A stretch of DNA of 64,000 nt from Xanthoparmelia taractica (lineage: Eukaryota; Ascomycota; Lecanoromycetes; Lecanorales; Parmeliaceae): NCBI GenBank assembly GCA_033085395.1, contig JANQBS010000185.1:1-64000 (forward strand). Reading direction: 5' to 3'. The translations under genes and the position numbers were made by a program. Of the stretch, positions 43,102 through 55,058 are shown piece after piece. The notes under the pieces were generated by a model that did no database searches, was not told the DNA's origin, and saw nothing but the letters and a program-made list of their open reading frames with translations. Each line of letters starts with the position of its first letter. Position 1 is the stretch's first letter.

Positions 43102-43843
43102 TGTGTAGAAATTTTGTAATGTTGATGAGCTTACTGCCCACCCGAGGCCACCTTGAATACTTAGAGAATTGATGTGGGGTCGGCTAAATCCTGGCTAAAT
43201 TCGTTTACCAAGCCTGTCACTTATCGATTAGTTCTTAGAGCTCCGTTCTCGGAGGCCATATATCTCTTCACATCCGATCTAATCGTATAAGCTACTCCTT
43301 AGCCCTGTCAAACTCCTCGCAACGGATCGTTGACTAGCATGGTAGCCATTGCCTAAGAAGACGAATGTCGACACTTCGCACTGTCTGTTACGCGTAACAA
43401 ATAGCCCTTATGGACTCGAGTTCCAAAGGCGTGGAAGGGTGGTGGGGCTAAATTGGTCGCTCCAAATGTATGCTGACGGTGCGAACAATCTTCGATGCAC
43501 GAACAGCGTGTCACTCACTCGATGTCTCTGAGCTCTGCAATACGGTGGTCTTGCCATCACTCCTTTGTTCTTCATCTGAGTTCCTAATCACTATTATGTG
43601 ATTCTTCGCCTTGGTGGCTGTTTATTGACTGCTGTAAGGTCCACTCGCTCTTCTCCCGCCTTCCTTTACGTAAGAGTGAGATTTTCTGTCTTAGCATCCT
43701 GATAAGTATGGTCTCGCTACCCCTCATCCCCCCTGATAGAATTTTCTCTCTACTCCGGGTGCGCTTTCTAGTGCAAGTCCTAATTTTTACTAAGTACATC
43801 GGTTGAGGAAAAAACAGGTTTGGCAGGCAACTTGAGTGCGCAA
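43102..43843. promoter_or_regulatory. LEU4 upstream region
   Basis: No supported gene. It should carry the LEU4 promoter. I looked for a GCN4-like TGACTC near the start and could not assign one confidently. Confidence 0.35.
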
Positions 43844-44221
43844 ATGTTCCTGAGTGGGGAGCTTATCGATCCCTACTCAACTTTGCTCCTCGAAGAATTC
43901 AGCAAGGCCGTAGTGCGTGCGAGGTTGAGGGTTCAATGCGATTTCCTAGCAGTGCTGCTGGGGCCTTGTGGCAAGCAATGGGATGACAGGAGTGTGCTGC
44001 TTTCCGACGGAAAAGCCAAGGAACGAATGAGGAGGTCGCTTTCTTTCGGGACTTGTGAAGAGGCTAGGAGAGCGGCGGAGGAGTTGAAGCAAGCTGTGAA
44101 TAGAGACCCCTTTGGTGTGCACTTGAATGCCAGAGTAGGAAAGGAGATCAAGGTCTCTGGAGCTGACTTTGCGTTTCGATTCGATCGAAAACTGTGGATG
44201 AGGTTGGTGCCTACATTATAA
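43844..44221 (+). CDS. possible small protein (125 aa), weak support
   Basis: An ATG-started open frame (MFLSGELIDPYSTLLLEEFSKAV) with balanced composition, a basic middle and a run AKERMRRSLSFGTCEEARRAAEEL that could form a helix. No introns are needed. No family was recognised and no neighbouring gene supports it; it may be a chance frame. Confidence 0.25.
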   Translation: MFLSGELIDPYSTLLLEEFSKAVVRARLRVQCDFLAVLLGPCGKQWDDRSVLLSDGKAKERMRRSLSFGTCEEARRAAEELKQAVNRDPFGVHLNARVGKEIKVSGADFAFRFDRKLWMRLVPTL

Positions 44222-44637
44222 TTGGGAGGTAACTTGATCAAGATGTTCCAGAATCACTTTCCCTCGACACTGTTGTGGACCTGATGCTGATCTTGACAAG
44301 AATGTAAAGTGCGTATCATGGTGGATTGACGTCGCAGCAGCTTAGGTTTCTTGAAGTATGGCGAGCCTCCAAATTCTTAGAGTTGCAGGTAGGACGCGCC
44401 CTAGCTCTCTGTCTTCTGTGGGGTTTCAACCGGCTTGAATGAATCTAAACAAGGGTTGCAGAAGCAGCACTATAGCCTCGATATGAGCGGACCAAAGGTC
44501 TGTTGGAAAGTAGACGTTAAATATTTTATACTGATGGCCTTCGAACCAACTCGGCATCCTCAATCATCCAAGGAACCCTGACTGCTCCTTCCGCCCTAAA
44601 GACCATCTTCTGACTAGATCATCCGCCTCGACTTTGT
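44222..44637. other. intergenic region
   Basis: About 400 bp before the 3' end of the small membrane protein gene. Nothing was recognised. Confidence 0.35.
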
Positions 44638-45117
44638 CTACTGGTTCTTTAGTTCCCCTTCACGACCGCCTTCCGGTCTAAACCAATGCTCCCTCCACCT
44701 GAAAACGAACACTCTCCAAGCCAATGGCGGGACCAACATGCCCGCACACATTAAAGCAGCCCTTGTCGTAAAACCTCCAAGCTCTTGTGGGTCCCTCTCC
44801 CTGAAGGCTTCCCATAAGAATAACGGGATAAGACCTCCCTCTCCTGCGCCTAATGTCCAGTAAACCAATTTCCTTTTCCCCACACAATCTTTAGAATCCG
44901 GCAATGCGAGCAATAATTGTGGCGTAAGAGCAAGGATGAGGACGCCCAGGCAGCGGGCTATGAGCGTTGTGGATTGATTGAGCTCAGGGGCTGACACTAT
45001 GGAATTTGTAGCGAGAGCGGGGCGGAGAATAGATCTGGGGTAAAAGAGGAGGGAGACGATGGCAGGGACATTCACGAGGGCTTCGATGAAGAAGGCCGTT
45101 TGGATTATAGAAGGCAT
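44638..45117 (-). CDS. small multi-pass membrane protein, unknown family (159 aa)
   Basis: The start was set at the ATG at 45117 (MPSIIQTAFFIEALVNVPAIVSLLFYP), where the hydrophobic protein begins; the frame upstream is unrelated in character. About four membrane segments are seen: the first 25 residues, IARCLGVLILALTPQLLLAL, YWTLGAGEGGLIPLFLW and ALMCAGMLVPPLAWRVFVF. The C-terminus is charged (RWREHWFRPEGG). This resembles short hypothetical integral membrane proteins common in Pezizomycotina; the function is unknown. It is divergent from the CitE-like gene with about 310 bp between the two starts, so the two may share a promoter. Confidence 0.7.
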   Translation of the reverse strand: MPSIIQTAFFIEALVNVPAIVSLLFYPRSILRPALATNSIVSAPELNQSTTLIARCLGVLILALTPQLLLALPDSKDCVGKRKLVYWTLGAGEGGLIPLFLWEAFRERDPQELGGFTTRAALMCAGMLVPPLAWRVFVFRWREHWFRPEGGREGELKNQ

Positions 45118-45428
45118 GATAGACGTAGAATATTCGAGGATTGGTGTAACGAAAGAACTTTGGAAAGAGTCTGGAACACCCCTCCACCAAGAGAGGCTAG
45201 AAAGCATCCTGCTAGGCGAACTTTTGAGTACGACCGTTGGCACCCATGGGCCATTGCCACCAGATAGGCGCCTTATTCCCGGCGTCTGCTCGCTTGAAGC
45301 ATAACGACATCCGTTCTGGTTTTTCCTTACCTCAGTATGAACGAGGACTAGTCTGCGGTTCAGATTCCAAGTAATAGAACGTCTTGGCTCGCATACTTAG
45401 GGTCTGCTTCAAGGGGTCCTCGAGCACG
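45118..45428. promoter_or_regulatory. divergent promoter between membrane-protein gene and CitE-like gene
   Basis: 311 bp between two start codons on opposite strands. No individual element was identified. Confidence 0.5.
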
Positions 45429-46490
45429 ATGTCTGCTGCCAGAACGGCGGTCAGGCGAGCGCTGCTATATGGTATGCTCTTGTGATCAGGTTGAAGTCCG
45501 GAAATATAGGCTCAAAGCTTTCTCAGTCCCTGGATCATCGCAGAAGATGCTTGATAAGTCTCGAGGGCTTACTGCTGACTGTGTAGCCTATGACCTTGAA
45601 GACTCTGTTACTTTCAATAAGAAGGCTGAAGCAAGGTCCACCATCCGGAAGTTTCTTGAGCAGCCTCGCGCAAATGGTATCAAAGAATGCGCCGTTCGGA
45701 TCAATGCTGTCGGAACCGGTTACGAGGCGGATGACATCGAAGCAGTGGTATGATAAATCAGCCGTCCATCAACCCTTCTGCAGTTGACGGACCTCAGTGT
45801 AATGTGCCGAATCTTGACACAGTTGTAGTACCGAAAGTAAACTCCGGCAGCGACCTTAAATGGGTTACTGACTTCATCAATCACAAGCGAACGTTCGCTG
45901 GTCCTGAGGAGTCTGCACCCCGTCAAATCAAAATCCTTGCTCTTATTGAATCGGCCAAAGCTATATCCAATCTACGTGAGATTTGCCAGACGACCGCTCA
46001 ACTTGATGGTCTCATCTTCGCTGCCGAAGACTTCGCCCTGGATCTTTCGTTGACTCGCACGCCTTCTCTGACTGAGTTCCTATATGCGAGATCTGCTATT
46101 GTTACTGCTTGTCGTGCGCACGAGTTGCCCTCTACCATTGATCTTGTGTGTACCTCTTTCAAGGGCGATGAAGGGCGCAAGGCAATGGAAGAGGAGTGTC
46201 TTGGAGGCAAGGGCCTAGGCTTCAACGGCAAGCAGTGCATCCATCCGGACCAGGTTGCGATCGCGCAGAAGGCATTTGCTCCAAGTGAAGATGAGCTAAC
46301 ATGGGCTGTAAGAGTGGTGATTGCGGACGCGAAAGCTAATGAGCAGGGAAGAGGCGCGTGGACGCTGGATGGCAAAATGATCGATGCGCCCGTGGTTGGG
46401 AAAGCTGAAAGTCTTGTCAGCAAAGCTGGAGCTTGTGGCTTCGATGTGAGTGCTGTGAAAGAGAGATGGAAGGGTCAAAAGCCAGAGTAA
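45429..46490 (+). CDS. HpcH/HpaI (CitE/CLYBL-like) lyase family protein (321 aa)
   Basis: Three exons: 45429-45471, 45518-45747 and 45798-46490, totalling 966 bp in frame. Family motifs are FSVPGSSQKMLDKS, AYDLEDSV (acidic metal and substrate residues, Glu42/Asp43), AVRINAVGTGYEADDIEAV, VVPKVNSGSDL, LALIESAKAI, FAAEDFALDL and KQCIHPDQVAIAQKAF. These TIM-barrel enzymes cleave or form C-C bonds in acyl-CoA thioesters. The closest studied kind is CLYBL, which handles citramalyl-CoA/malyl-CoA in mitochondria. The N-terminus MSAARTAVRRALLY is Arg- and Ala-rich without acid residues, suiting a mitochondrial targeting peptide. The substrate is inferred from family only. Confidence 0.9.
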
Positions 46491-48558
46491 GGTGTTTGTC
46501 CTCCGTCGCTTCTGCCATCAAGTGGTAGTCTGCAACAACAAAGTCAGACAGCACGTGCGACCTGCTCAAGCGCCATGTACATCAGCGATGCTGGACTCAG
46601 TTTATGATCGAATTGTGGAGCTATGACAATTGTGTTGCGGACTGCGCCGCTCCTTAATAGATGAAGGTACGAATGCGTGGCCATAGCCTGAATACTTGTG
46701 CTGCTAATTATTTTCAGAGTGATATATTACAATAAGAGAAATTTCGGACATTAGGTCAAACAGCTTGGTAAGTAGAACAAATTGTTGGGGTTAACGGCGG
46801 TACCATGAAACCTTACGTTCGGCGTGTATCGTTACTGATCTTAGGAGAAAGTAGCTTTACGTTCCATCAGCATGGTGGATTCGGAAACCGACCCGGCTTC
46901 GGCCTGAATACGAACAAAGCCTCAATCAAGCTGACCTTTCTTTTTGCTGATTTTTTGGACGCGGTATTACTGCATAAACACTGGAGGAATGGAAGGGCAG
47001 GTCTTGTATTTTTCAGTACCGGGCTAGCCTCTTCTGCGGCTACCGAGTTCGAGGACATCTGGGCAACACATTTAACATTCGTTGGAGGCAGAGCATTAAT
47101 TGCCGCAAAAAAGGATGGCTTGTCATGGGAAATTGACCCGTTATTTTTGCAAAACTTCCAGAGCTCTGGGGAGCATCTGAAGAGCGTAGAATCTTCTCTG
47201 CTACGTTGGTTGCGAATCTTGCCTACCTTAAGCGAGTTCTTCTCCGCTCAGAGGATTAGAGTACACCCACCACCGCCACGAGAAACCTGGACAGCTACCT
47301 GTGACAGCCCTGGGCCTCTCTCTGTCTTGTCCTGGAACTTTACAAAAATTGCAGGGCTGTAGAGACGCATTGAATAGGGGAAGAGTGTTTTCGGCTGTTT
47401 CCGCCAAGCCCCTTTTCGGCACCTGAGGTTGAAAAGCGGGAGAAACTATAACAGAGGCTCTATACTTTCAAAGATCATGGAGTCAGAACTTTGCCTCAAG
47501 GACATGTTACCCTCTGCTCTACCTAAGACTTTATTAGTGTTGAGGAGTCCTATTTGCCCTTCCCACAGTTCAAAGTGGCTTACTCCGCCGGCTCTTCCTC
47601 TCAATACGCATATGCCTAGTACGAATCACCAACTTGCGTGCTATGATACTGCCATCAAAATCTGCAGATATAGCTCCCCAAGCTGGAACGTCCTGTCCCA
47701 GAATCCCAAAAAGGGGCCTCGGAGTCAGATACGAGCAATCGGCTATGGATCGCACTGGCCATGTCCGGGAAGATTCAAAAGAGCGGAAAGAGTATCGCTC
47801 AGCCTCAAACACCATTTTAGGTAAGAAGCGGTGAAAATGAGCCCAGAGAATAGGCCGTGGACAGATGTCAAACCGCTCTGTGCAAGATTTACTCTTTCGG
47901 GTAACCCGCTTGAACCAGAATGATCCGATGGTCGTCGACTACATGCTCTTCGTGATTGCGGCTATCAAAGAGCTAGGAAAGGATCTGGAGCCTGAAATTG
48001 TGAATGTTATAATATTGTAAAGGCAGAAATTGAGGATGAGCAGGTCACACTAGATGTATTTCAAGGGTCATTGCTTCTATTGTCAATATATGTGGAATAC
48101 TTTGGCTATGATTCTATACTAGCTATACACGCGACTATGTATTTGACGCGGCTTGTAGCCGTATGTGTAACAGATGCGTTTTTGTCGAGGGATCTTTTAT
48201 CCAACACGGTGGTTTTTGCCATTTCTGCTAGCCTTCATTTACGTGGTCCTCCAGCTCCTTGCAGGAAGGGTGGCAGTCATACGTTTTTCTTTTAGCGTCC
48301 TGCCGCGCACGTATACTGCAACTTGTGGTCGAGTTAGTGTACTCTTAAGACTCATCGAAAGCGTGGATTCACTGTTCGAATGTGTTATGCAAGGTTACCG
48401 TCTTAATAGTTCCCAGCAGCAGCTTTAGCTCTTCAGCGTTCTGCGAGGTAGATATGCCCCAACTTTGCTGCTCTTCTTCTTTGTTCTTGGCGTGACGTGC
48501 GTGCCCTCAGAAATTGCTGAACCCCCTTTGTCGATGCCATTGTGTGGAACCGCCATGT
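46491..48558. other. long intergenic region without supported gene
   Basis: About 2 kb. Open frames at 46805-47362 (+) and 47429-47824 (+) lack any family likeness, and the region from 47850 to 48450 reads as scattered protein-like bits with stops. It may contain the remains of an old gene; none could be rebuilt. Confidence 0.4.
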
Positions 48559-49059
48559 TCAATCGTCTCCAACAGCCACCCAAGCTGACAAGCGATCCGC
48601 CCAAAGCTCCTGACTTCCTATCTTTCCCTCCTCATCAAACTCACTCAAGACGTAGACATAGTCTTCTTCCCAGTCCTTTCCCGTCTTGACACTTGCAAAC
48701 TTCGCATGTAGCTTTATCGTCACGGTCCCCTTCTGTGCGTCCACCATGAGATCCTCTTTCGGCGGCACCGTGTTCTCATCCGGATGGAAGGACAAGGTAG
48801 AGGTCAGGCGCTCGTAGTAGTCATCGCAGGTTCTGCGGGACGTGGCGGTAGAGGAGCCTTGAGAGCGACGGCCTTGGAATTTGATGCCAAGGAACGGGAG
48901 ACGTAGGTTCGCCCATTTGGGGCCATGCTCGAGGATCTTGGGATTGGATGTGAAGTATTTGTCGAGCGTGTGTGATGGAGGAGAGCCGGAGGTGAAGGCT
49001 TTGCAGAAGGCGTGGGCTGTTGATCGCATGAGCTCTCCTTTTGCTTTGTAGTCGGTCAT
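48559..49059 (-). CDS. NTF2/SnoaL-like fold protein (166 aa)
   Basis: ATG at 49059 (MTDYKAKGELMRSTAHAFCKAF); the upstream frame has no ATG. It has an N-terminal helix, then HTLDKYFTSNPKILEHGPKW, CDDYYERLTSTLSF, a strand pair MVDAQKGTVTIKLHAKF and the closing YVYVLSEFDEEGKIGSQELWADRLSAW. This alternation of one helix region and long strands, and the final strand with WADRLSAW, match small fungal NTF2-like proteins. Many have no known activity. Single exon, complete. Confidence 0.75.
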   Translation of the reverse strand: MTDYKAKGELMRSTAHAFCKAFTSGSPPSHTLDKYFTSNPKILEHGPKWANLRLPFLGIKFQGRRSQGSSTATSRRTCDDYYERLTSTLSFHPDENTVPPKEDLMVDAQKGTVTIKLHAKFASVKTGKDWEEDYVYVLSEFDEEGKIGSQELWADRLSAWVAVGDD

Positions 49060-50019
49060 TTTTGGCAAGGAAGGATCAGTACAGTCGGATCTGTTGCGGC
49101 CCTGCAATTAATCGGGATGACCTCCTCTTTTGATTATCACAGGATCAATTCGGGATTAGGGCCTTTCCTAGCTGTCAATCGGGTATGGCGCTTCCCAGCC
49201 AGTGGCTTTTATCGTAGCTCGACTAAGCGTCTGGGCGTTGAGGTAGTCGTCGTCAGCCTCGGTCTTCGGGCTCCTAAGTTTCGGATTCGGAAATATTGGC
49301 TCCGCTCCACGGGTACGAATACGCGGAAGTCCTCATTGAGGCATTGCTGGTGCTTGCTTTGAGTGAGCGGAAATTACTATGCACTTGCTCGTCGCAAAAG
49401 GTCATTTCATTTGCTGAAGTTGGACATGTGGCTGGTTTACTTTACCAAGATATGTTTTAGTGAAATGATCGACGATCTGGGAAGGAAAAAGGCAAAAAAG
49501 AAAAGAAGGCTAAGTATCTCCAAGAAGCGTCTCGTGCATGGGGATGATGACTTGCTCGTTGACAATTCGAGTTTAGCGTTCAAACGTGAGATTCCCTGCT
49601 CTGGCTACTTGCAGAACTCTCAACCCAGTGGTGCACTATCTAAGTAAACGACTTTTAACGCTCTTCATACACTCTCGCTTACATGTACATTAATCCTCTT
49701 CACTCGTTCAATGCTTGCGTTTTGTTTTTTTGGCCTCTTGGAGGTGTAAGCTGATTACATATTGCCCATCAGCCTCGACAATCCTAGCATCCGACTCAGT
49801 CCGTTGATCAGCCCCCGAAAACACCCTGGTGCAGCGGTGGCAGCTCCTTCCTCAACCCGCAGAATTACAGACGGTAAAGGTTCTTTCATTCTTTTTTCTT
49901 TTGGAACTTCACAGCTCTGTAAAGCATCAAACATGGGTCGTTCAAGAGGTGAGACAGAGACCCAACGTGGGCGCCGCGTGAGCCGCCTATGCTGAATCCC
50001 TTGCATAGTTTTGTCCTTC
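49060..50019. promoter_or_regulatory. divergent upstream region of NTF2-like and CAF120-like genes
   Basis: About 960 bp. No gene was supported; small frames at 49117-49647 show no family likeness. A pyrimidine stretch near 49880-49905 precedes the CAF120-like start. Confidence 0.4.
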
Positions 50020-53000
50020 ATGTCAGCTTTCGGCGCTCCAAAGTCACCAACGTCGACCTCCTTTTCAGGCCCGCAGAACCCTCCTCAGCAGCAAGATTTC
50101 AAAGAAAAGATCACAAATTCCGCTTCTCCTCAGCATGTAGCCGCACCGGCAAAGGATTCCCCGCCTCCGAGGACACGGGAGCGGTCGTCCTCCAACAGAC
50201 CTATGTCGATGGTGCAAACATATCAACCGCCCGTAATGGAGATCGCACAGGACACCATACCAGAGCTTCAGCCTATCTTCAGCTTTCTCAACAGCCACTC
50301 CAATAAATTATACCAAGAAGGATATTTTTTAAAGCTCAATGACCTGGATTCGAGTGCGTAGATCTTTTTGCCCCAACATCATTTTGCTAACCCCGTTCAC
50401 AGGCGGGCGTCCAAATCATGACAGGTCATGGACAGAGTCCTTTGCCCAACTCGTTGGCACTATCTTGTCATTATGGGATGCCTCGGCACTTGATGCAGCC
50501 GGCCAAGACGGAGAAGTTGCACCTACATTTATCAACCTCGCGGATGCCTCTATCAAGATGGTACGTTCTTTGCTCAATTCAGAATCTCTTACATATGACT
50601 TAATCGCCTCAATAGATTGAAACCCTACCTACTCGAGCTCAAGAAGTTCAGCCACTACAGAACGTCCTCAGCATCTCGACGGCGGGAAAAAATCGGTACT
50701 TGTTCCATTTCAATTCTCTACACTCTCTTACGCAATGGACTGCTGCCATCAGGCTAGCTATGTACGAAAATTCTACACTACAGGAAGCATACACCGGCTC
50801 CTTAATTGCTGGCAAGGGGAAGCTTCTCAACAACATCCGAGTCATTATGGACAGGACCAAGATCCAAAACGAAGACTGGACAAGAGTGAGGTTTGGAGCC
50901 GGTACACCTTGGAGACGCTGTTGGTGCGTCATCTCACCACCCAATGAGAAAGACGTGCAAAAGCAACAGAAGCAATTGAAGAAGAAGTCCGCATACGAGC
51001 GTGCACCTGCCCTCAAAGGCAACATTAAATTCTACGATACCAGGAAGATCAAAAAAGCGCAGCCCATTGCCACTATAAATGATGCATACTCAGCTTACGC
51101 CATCTATCCGCAATCCAAACCACTCATCGATCAGTCCACGCTGGTTAAAATAGAGGGCTCGATTACCATCCATTCTACCCCGGAAACAACAACTGATGGG
51201 TTCGTGTTTGTCATGCCAGAGGTTCATCCTGCCGTTTCTGGGTTCGAAATGCTGCTGAGATACCTCTTCCCTGTTTACGATGTCTTTGCGTTGTATGGGC
51301 GTCCAAGTCGATTGGTCGCCGACACCCATGACACACGCAGCTTGATGTTCGCTTTGCCACAGGAGAGGCGATATGGATACTTGGAGATCCTGGATGTGGC
51401 CGGTTTGATCCATGAAAGTGGCAGTCAATCTTGGACAGAAAGAGACTGGAGAAAGAAGATGAAAGACCTTACTTCGCAGCGCATGACGAGAATGGCGTCG
51501 AATGGCCGGTCCAGAAGTAGGGCAAGCAGCTACCGAGGCTACAGAAACAGTGTTACTTCGCGGGCTGGCACTCTTCGCTACGAAGACGGCGCGTCAATCA
51601 AATCAACGCCCTCTTTGCGCAACGAGCCCGCTCCTCCGCCGCCTCCACAGCATTTGGATCGAGCCAGTTCGGAACCGCCAGTGGATCAACCGTTCACTCC
51701 TCCTCGGCCCCGGGCGCAACACCAGCGGTCTTTCTCTGAAGCTAGTCCCCAGTCTACGCCTCCTCGTCAAAGATCCCAAAAATATGCCCAGGAACATAAT
51801 TATACACCATCTCGTTTATCACACGAGCAATCCAGACCTTCATTTGAAGCTACCCCTCCACGTATGAACTCATATGATCAGATGGCTCCACCGCCTCCCG
51901 CTCATGGCGTTCCTATTGGCATGGCAGCCCGCAATCCACAAATGCAGAGATATGCCAACGAATCTGGACGAAGCAGCTCAGAGAGTGAACGACGGCTGGC
52001 TAGCGCCAATGGTGGCCTCAACGACACGGATCCGCAGGAAATACGCCAAGAGATGCGTCCTGCTCCACCACCCTCCTTGGTTGCAGCTCCTCCAGCTTTT
52101 TCTCATGAACCTGGTGCGAAGCCTCAAAAGAGGCCTGGCTTAAACGCGGAGCAACGGCGTGCTAACAGCCGGCTGTCCGTCACGACTCTATCTCAATTGG
52201 CCGACGCAGGGAAGGCCAGTACTGCTGGGACCGCTACAGCAGGCGCGGCAGCTGCGTGGAAAAATAACCCGCAGAGGAGTATAAGTGGGACGTCGTTGGA
52301 GGACCAGGGACAACGTGGGGTAAACCTTAACGCAAGCAACAATCGGATCACTGCTGACCCTTCCTCTTCTGCTGAAGGCATGGTAACAGCGAAAATCCGC
52401 CAACCTCCCCCGAATCGTATAGATTCCCCAGACACTTCATTCGCCTCATCTCAGGCGGATGATCAACATACTCCATACTACCAGGATAGACCTTTAATGT
52501 CTTCGTATGACCTTCTATCACCACCAAACCCTTCCTCGCGCGCTACTTCGCCTCTATCACAGCCTTCTATGTCTTCTTCACCACCTGCACAGCCACCAAA
52601 TGGCGCTAAGACTGCTCAAGAGTCTTCTTTCAGCAACCAATCACCGGCAGCACTGCCAGCGTCCTCATCCTCTAATCCGACCTTCGGCATCAACAAACCA
52701 CCTCCTCTCCCAATCACCCCTCAACAACGCCCCGAGGCTCACCGATCAAAGTCCAGTATCTCTAGAAAACCTGTCCCAGCTAAATCACCATCTCCGGCCA
52801 AGGAACCGCCTGTGCGCGTTGACGCCAACCCACCCACTGCAAAGTCAAGCCTCGACAGCTTGCACAATCGCTACATTGATGAAGAAGCCCTAACTCGAGT
52901 CCTTGAACAGGAACGACTGCAGTCTCTTACCAGTGAGAGTAATGCCGATGTAGTAGACGATGCCAGTGTCTACGACAACGACTCGACAGTGTCGCCAGAC

Positions 53001-54362
53001 TACGCCAGTACTCGCAGATCTACAGAAACTAAGAGATCACGGCCGTCAGTCGAAAAACCTAGAAGGGGTGTGCTAAAGACTGTTGGAACTGTTGAGCCTG
53101 TACAGCAAGAGGTTCAAGTTGGCGATATCCGCTACAGACCTGGTGGGACTCCTGAACCGCTGAGTGCTGACATTCCTGCAATTGACTTTGGACCAACGCA
53201 AGCCTACAATCCGAAGACCAGCAGCAGGCCCAATACAAGCGGGACCCTGACTCAACAAATGAATGACAATTCAGAATCCGGAGCCAAATTCACACCCAGC
53301 CCTCGGAACGAGACACCTGTAGAGGCACAATCCTCGTCAGTGGTCTCCCCGTTTGGAAAGCAAACCGAGCCTTATGAACGAGCTCCCAGTCGAAACCTTA
53401 TCACTCCGGAGCCTCAAATACGATCTCCTTCTGCGGCAGATGGCAATGACAACCGTAGAAACGTTGCGTGGCAGCCGGGAGCTCAAATTGGTGGAAGTCC
53501 AGGTGCCAGACGGTCCATCACGCCAGAACAGTTCGTGCAACAGCGGGCAACAGCAAATCGTGTAATGACGCCTGTCTATGCACACGCTCGCAAAGGCTCA
53601 GGCCCTTCTACTCCACCAGCAGCGACAAAGAACGTGTCGGGAGACTCGCCTATCCAACAGCAGAAAAGACAGTCATCGTACAGCAATGATTTACCTGCTC
53701 GACCTAGTTCCCGTGCCGCAACCGCGATGATGAACAATCCTACCGATTATACAGCACATCTGTCAGCACGGGAGCAAGAACACGTCGCCCGGGTCACGAA
53801 TTCGCCTCTTATCAACATGGCTGGCAACACCAAAAAGAATCTACCTCAAGGTGGTGGGCTGGTAGGAGCAATCGAGGCACGGGAAAAGGAGAAAAGGCAG
53901 ATCAAGCAAGGTCTGAGCGGTCAAATGGTCCAACATGCCATTCACCAACGCCAACAGCATAGCCAAGGTCAGCAGCAGAGACAACCATCGCAGCAATCTT
54001 TTAATCCACCCACTCCTCAATTCTCTATGCCTGGGCAATTTCCTCCCTCTCCAGGTCAATATCCTACCCCTGGAGCCGCCCAGCAGCAGCAGCAATATTT
54101 TTGGGGCTTACCGCAGCAACAGCAGCAATACGCGCAATACCAGCAATATCCGCAGATGCAGTCCCAACAATGGTCCCCACCGGCAACCCAACAGTACTGG
54201 GGACAGCAGCAAGGTTCACCGTATCAGCAGCAGCAGCCGCCGCCTTCGCCGTTTCAACAGCAGCATGGGCCGTTCCCAGTGCAACCTAGTCGTCAGCAAC
54301 AGCAAGGTCAGCAGCAACAGTATGGGCCGTATTTTGGTAATGGGCAGGAGAGTCGTCAATGA
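50020..54362 (+). CDS. PH-domain protein of the CAF120/SKG3 family (1,412 aa)
   Basis: Three exons: 50020-50353, 50403-50560 and 50616-54362, totalling 4,239 bp in frame; the start is the ATG at 50020 (MSAFGAPKSPTS). The first 450 residues hold the folded part: IPELQPIFSFLNSHSNKLYQEGYFLKLNDLDSS, then WTESFAQLVGTILSLWD (first PH-like unit), then TPWRRCWCVISPP to RYLFPVYDVFALYGRP (second PH-like unit). This is the arrangement of yeast Caf120/Skg3, which sit at the bud neck and cell cortex and associate with the CCR4-NOT complex. The remaining 950 residues are disordered, rich in Ser, Pro and Gln, with RYEDG, many PPPP and a poly-Gln end coded by CAG/CAA runs at 53945-54330. It is convergent with the Pal1 gene. 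Confidence 0.88.
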
Positions 54363-55058
54363 GGTTTTGGGAATGGCATTCTCTCGGTTAGCATAGCATG
54401 GATGTACAGTTGCATTGCATTGCATCAGATTCAGGCAGCATGCCAGCGGATATCAAGAAAAAGCTTCTGGTCATTATTCTGTTTTTAATTGAAGGTGCTT
54501 GTGGCAAGTGTATAAATATAGCAGTGCAGCATGAACTTACATTTTCAATCCTCGTATGATCCTTGATTGTTACAAGGGTAAATTTTTCGTCAAGACTGTC
54601 AGCACAATGGTTTCAAGTACGGTGAAACGAGTGGTGTTAGGCGTGTTGTCGCATCGAGGATGGGCGAGTCTGCTGCCTGGAAGTATTGATAAAATCAGAC
54701 AGAATCGACAATATCAGGACGAAGGACAGTTTTCATTGTCAGAAAAAAGGCCCTTTGTTTCAAACTCATTGTGACGTACAAGTCCATGGTCAAAATTGTG
54801 AATACCTTACAGAGAGAGGCCAGCTAGCTAGTACCTGAGACTGCCACCTATTTCTTGTAAAACAGCTTGGCTGGTGTGAAAATGGTTATGTGAATGTCAT
54901 GTCTTCCTAACATCTGTCATCTGGTATAGCCCTCTGTCTAAGCAATCCAGCAATCACTTTTTCGAAATCGAGACCGATCGATCGATCTATAAACACCACT
55001 TTTTCCTCCTTCTTCCCCACGTTGCTCTCGTAGTACCTGGCGCGCTACTTCGTTCACT
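54363..55058. other. convergent 3' region
   Basis: About 700 bp between the 3' ends of the CAF120-like and Pal1 genes; presumably both 3' UTRs. No gene was supported. Confidence 0.4.

Noticed and set aside
46805..47362. 185-codon plus-strand frame in the 46.5-48.5 kb gap
   Set aside because: No recognised domain and composition like shadow frames; not enough to call a gene.
51502..54396. Several 60-150 codon frames inside the CAF120-like coding region
   Set aside because: Shadows in other frames of one long GC-balanced, CAG-rich exon.
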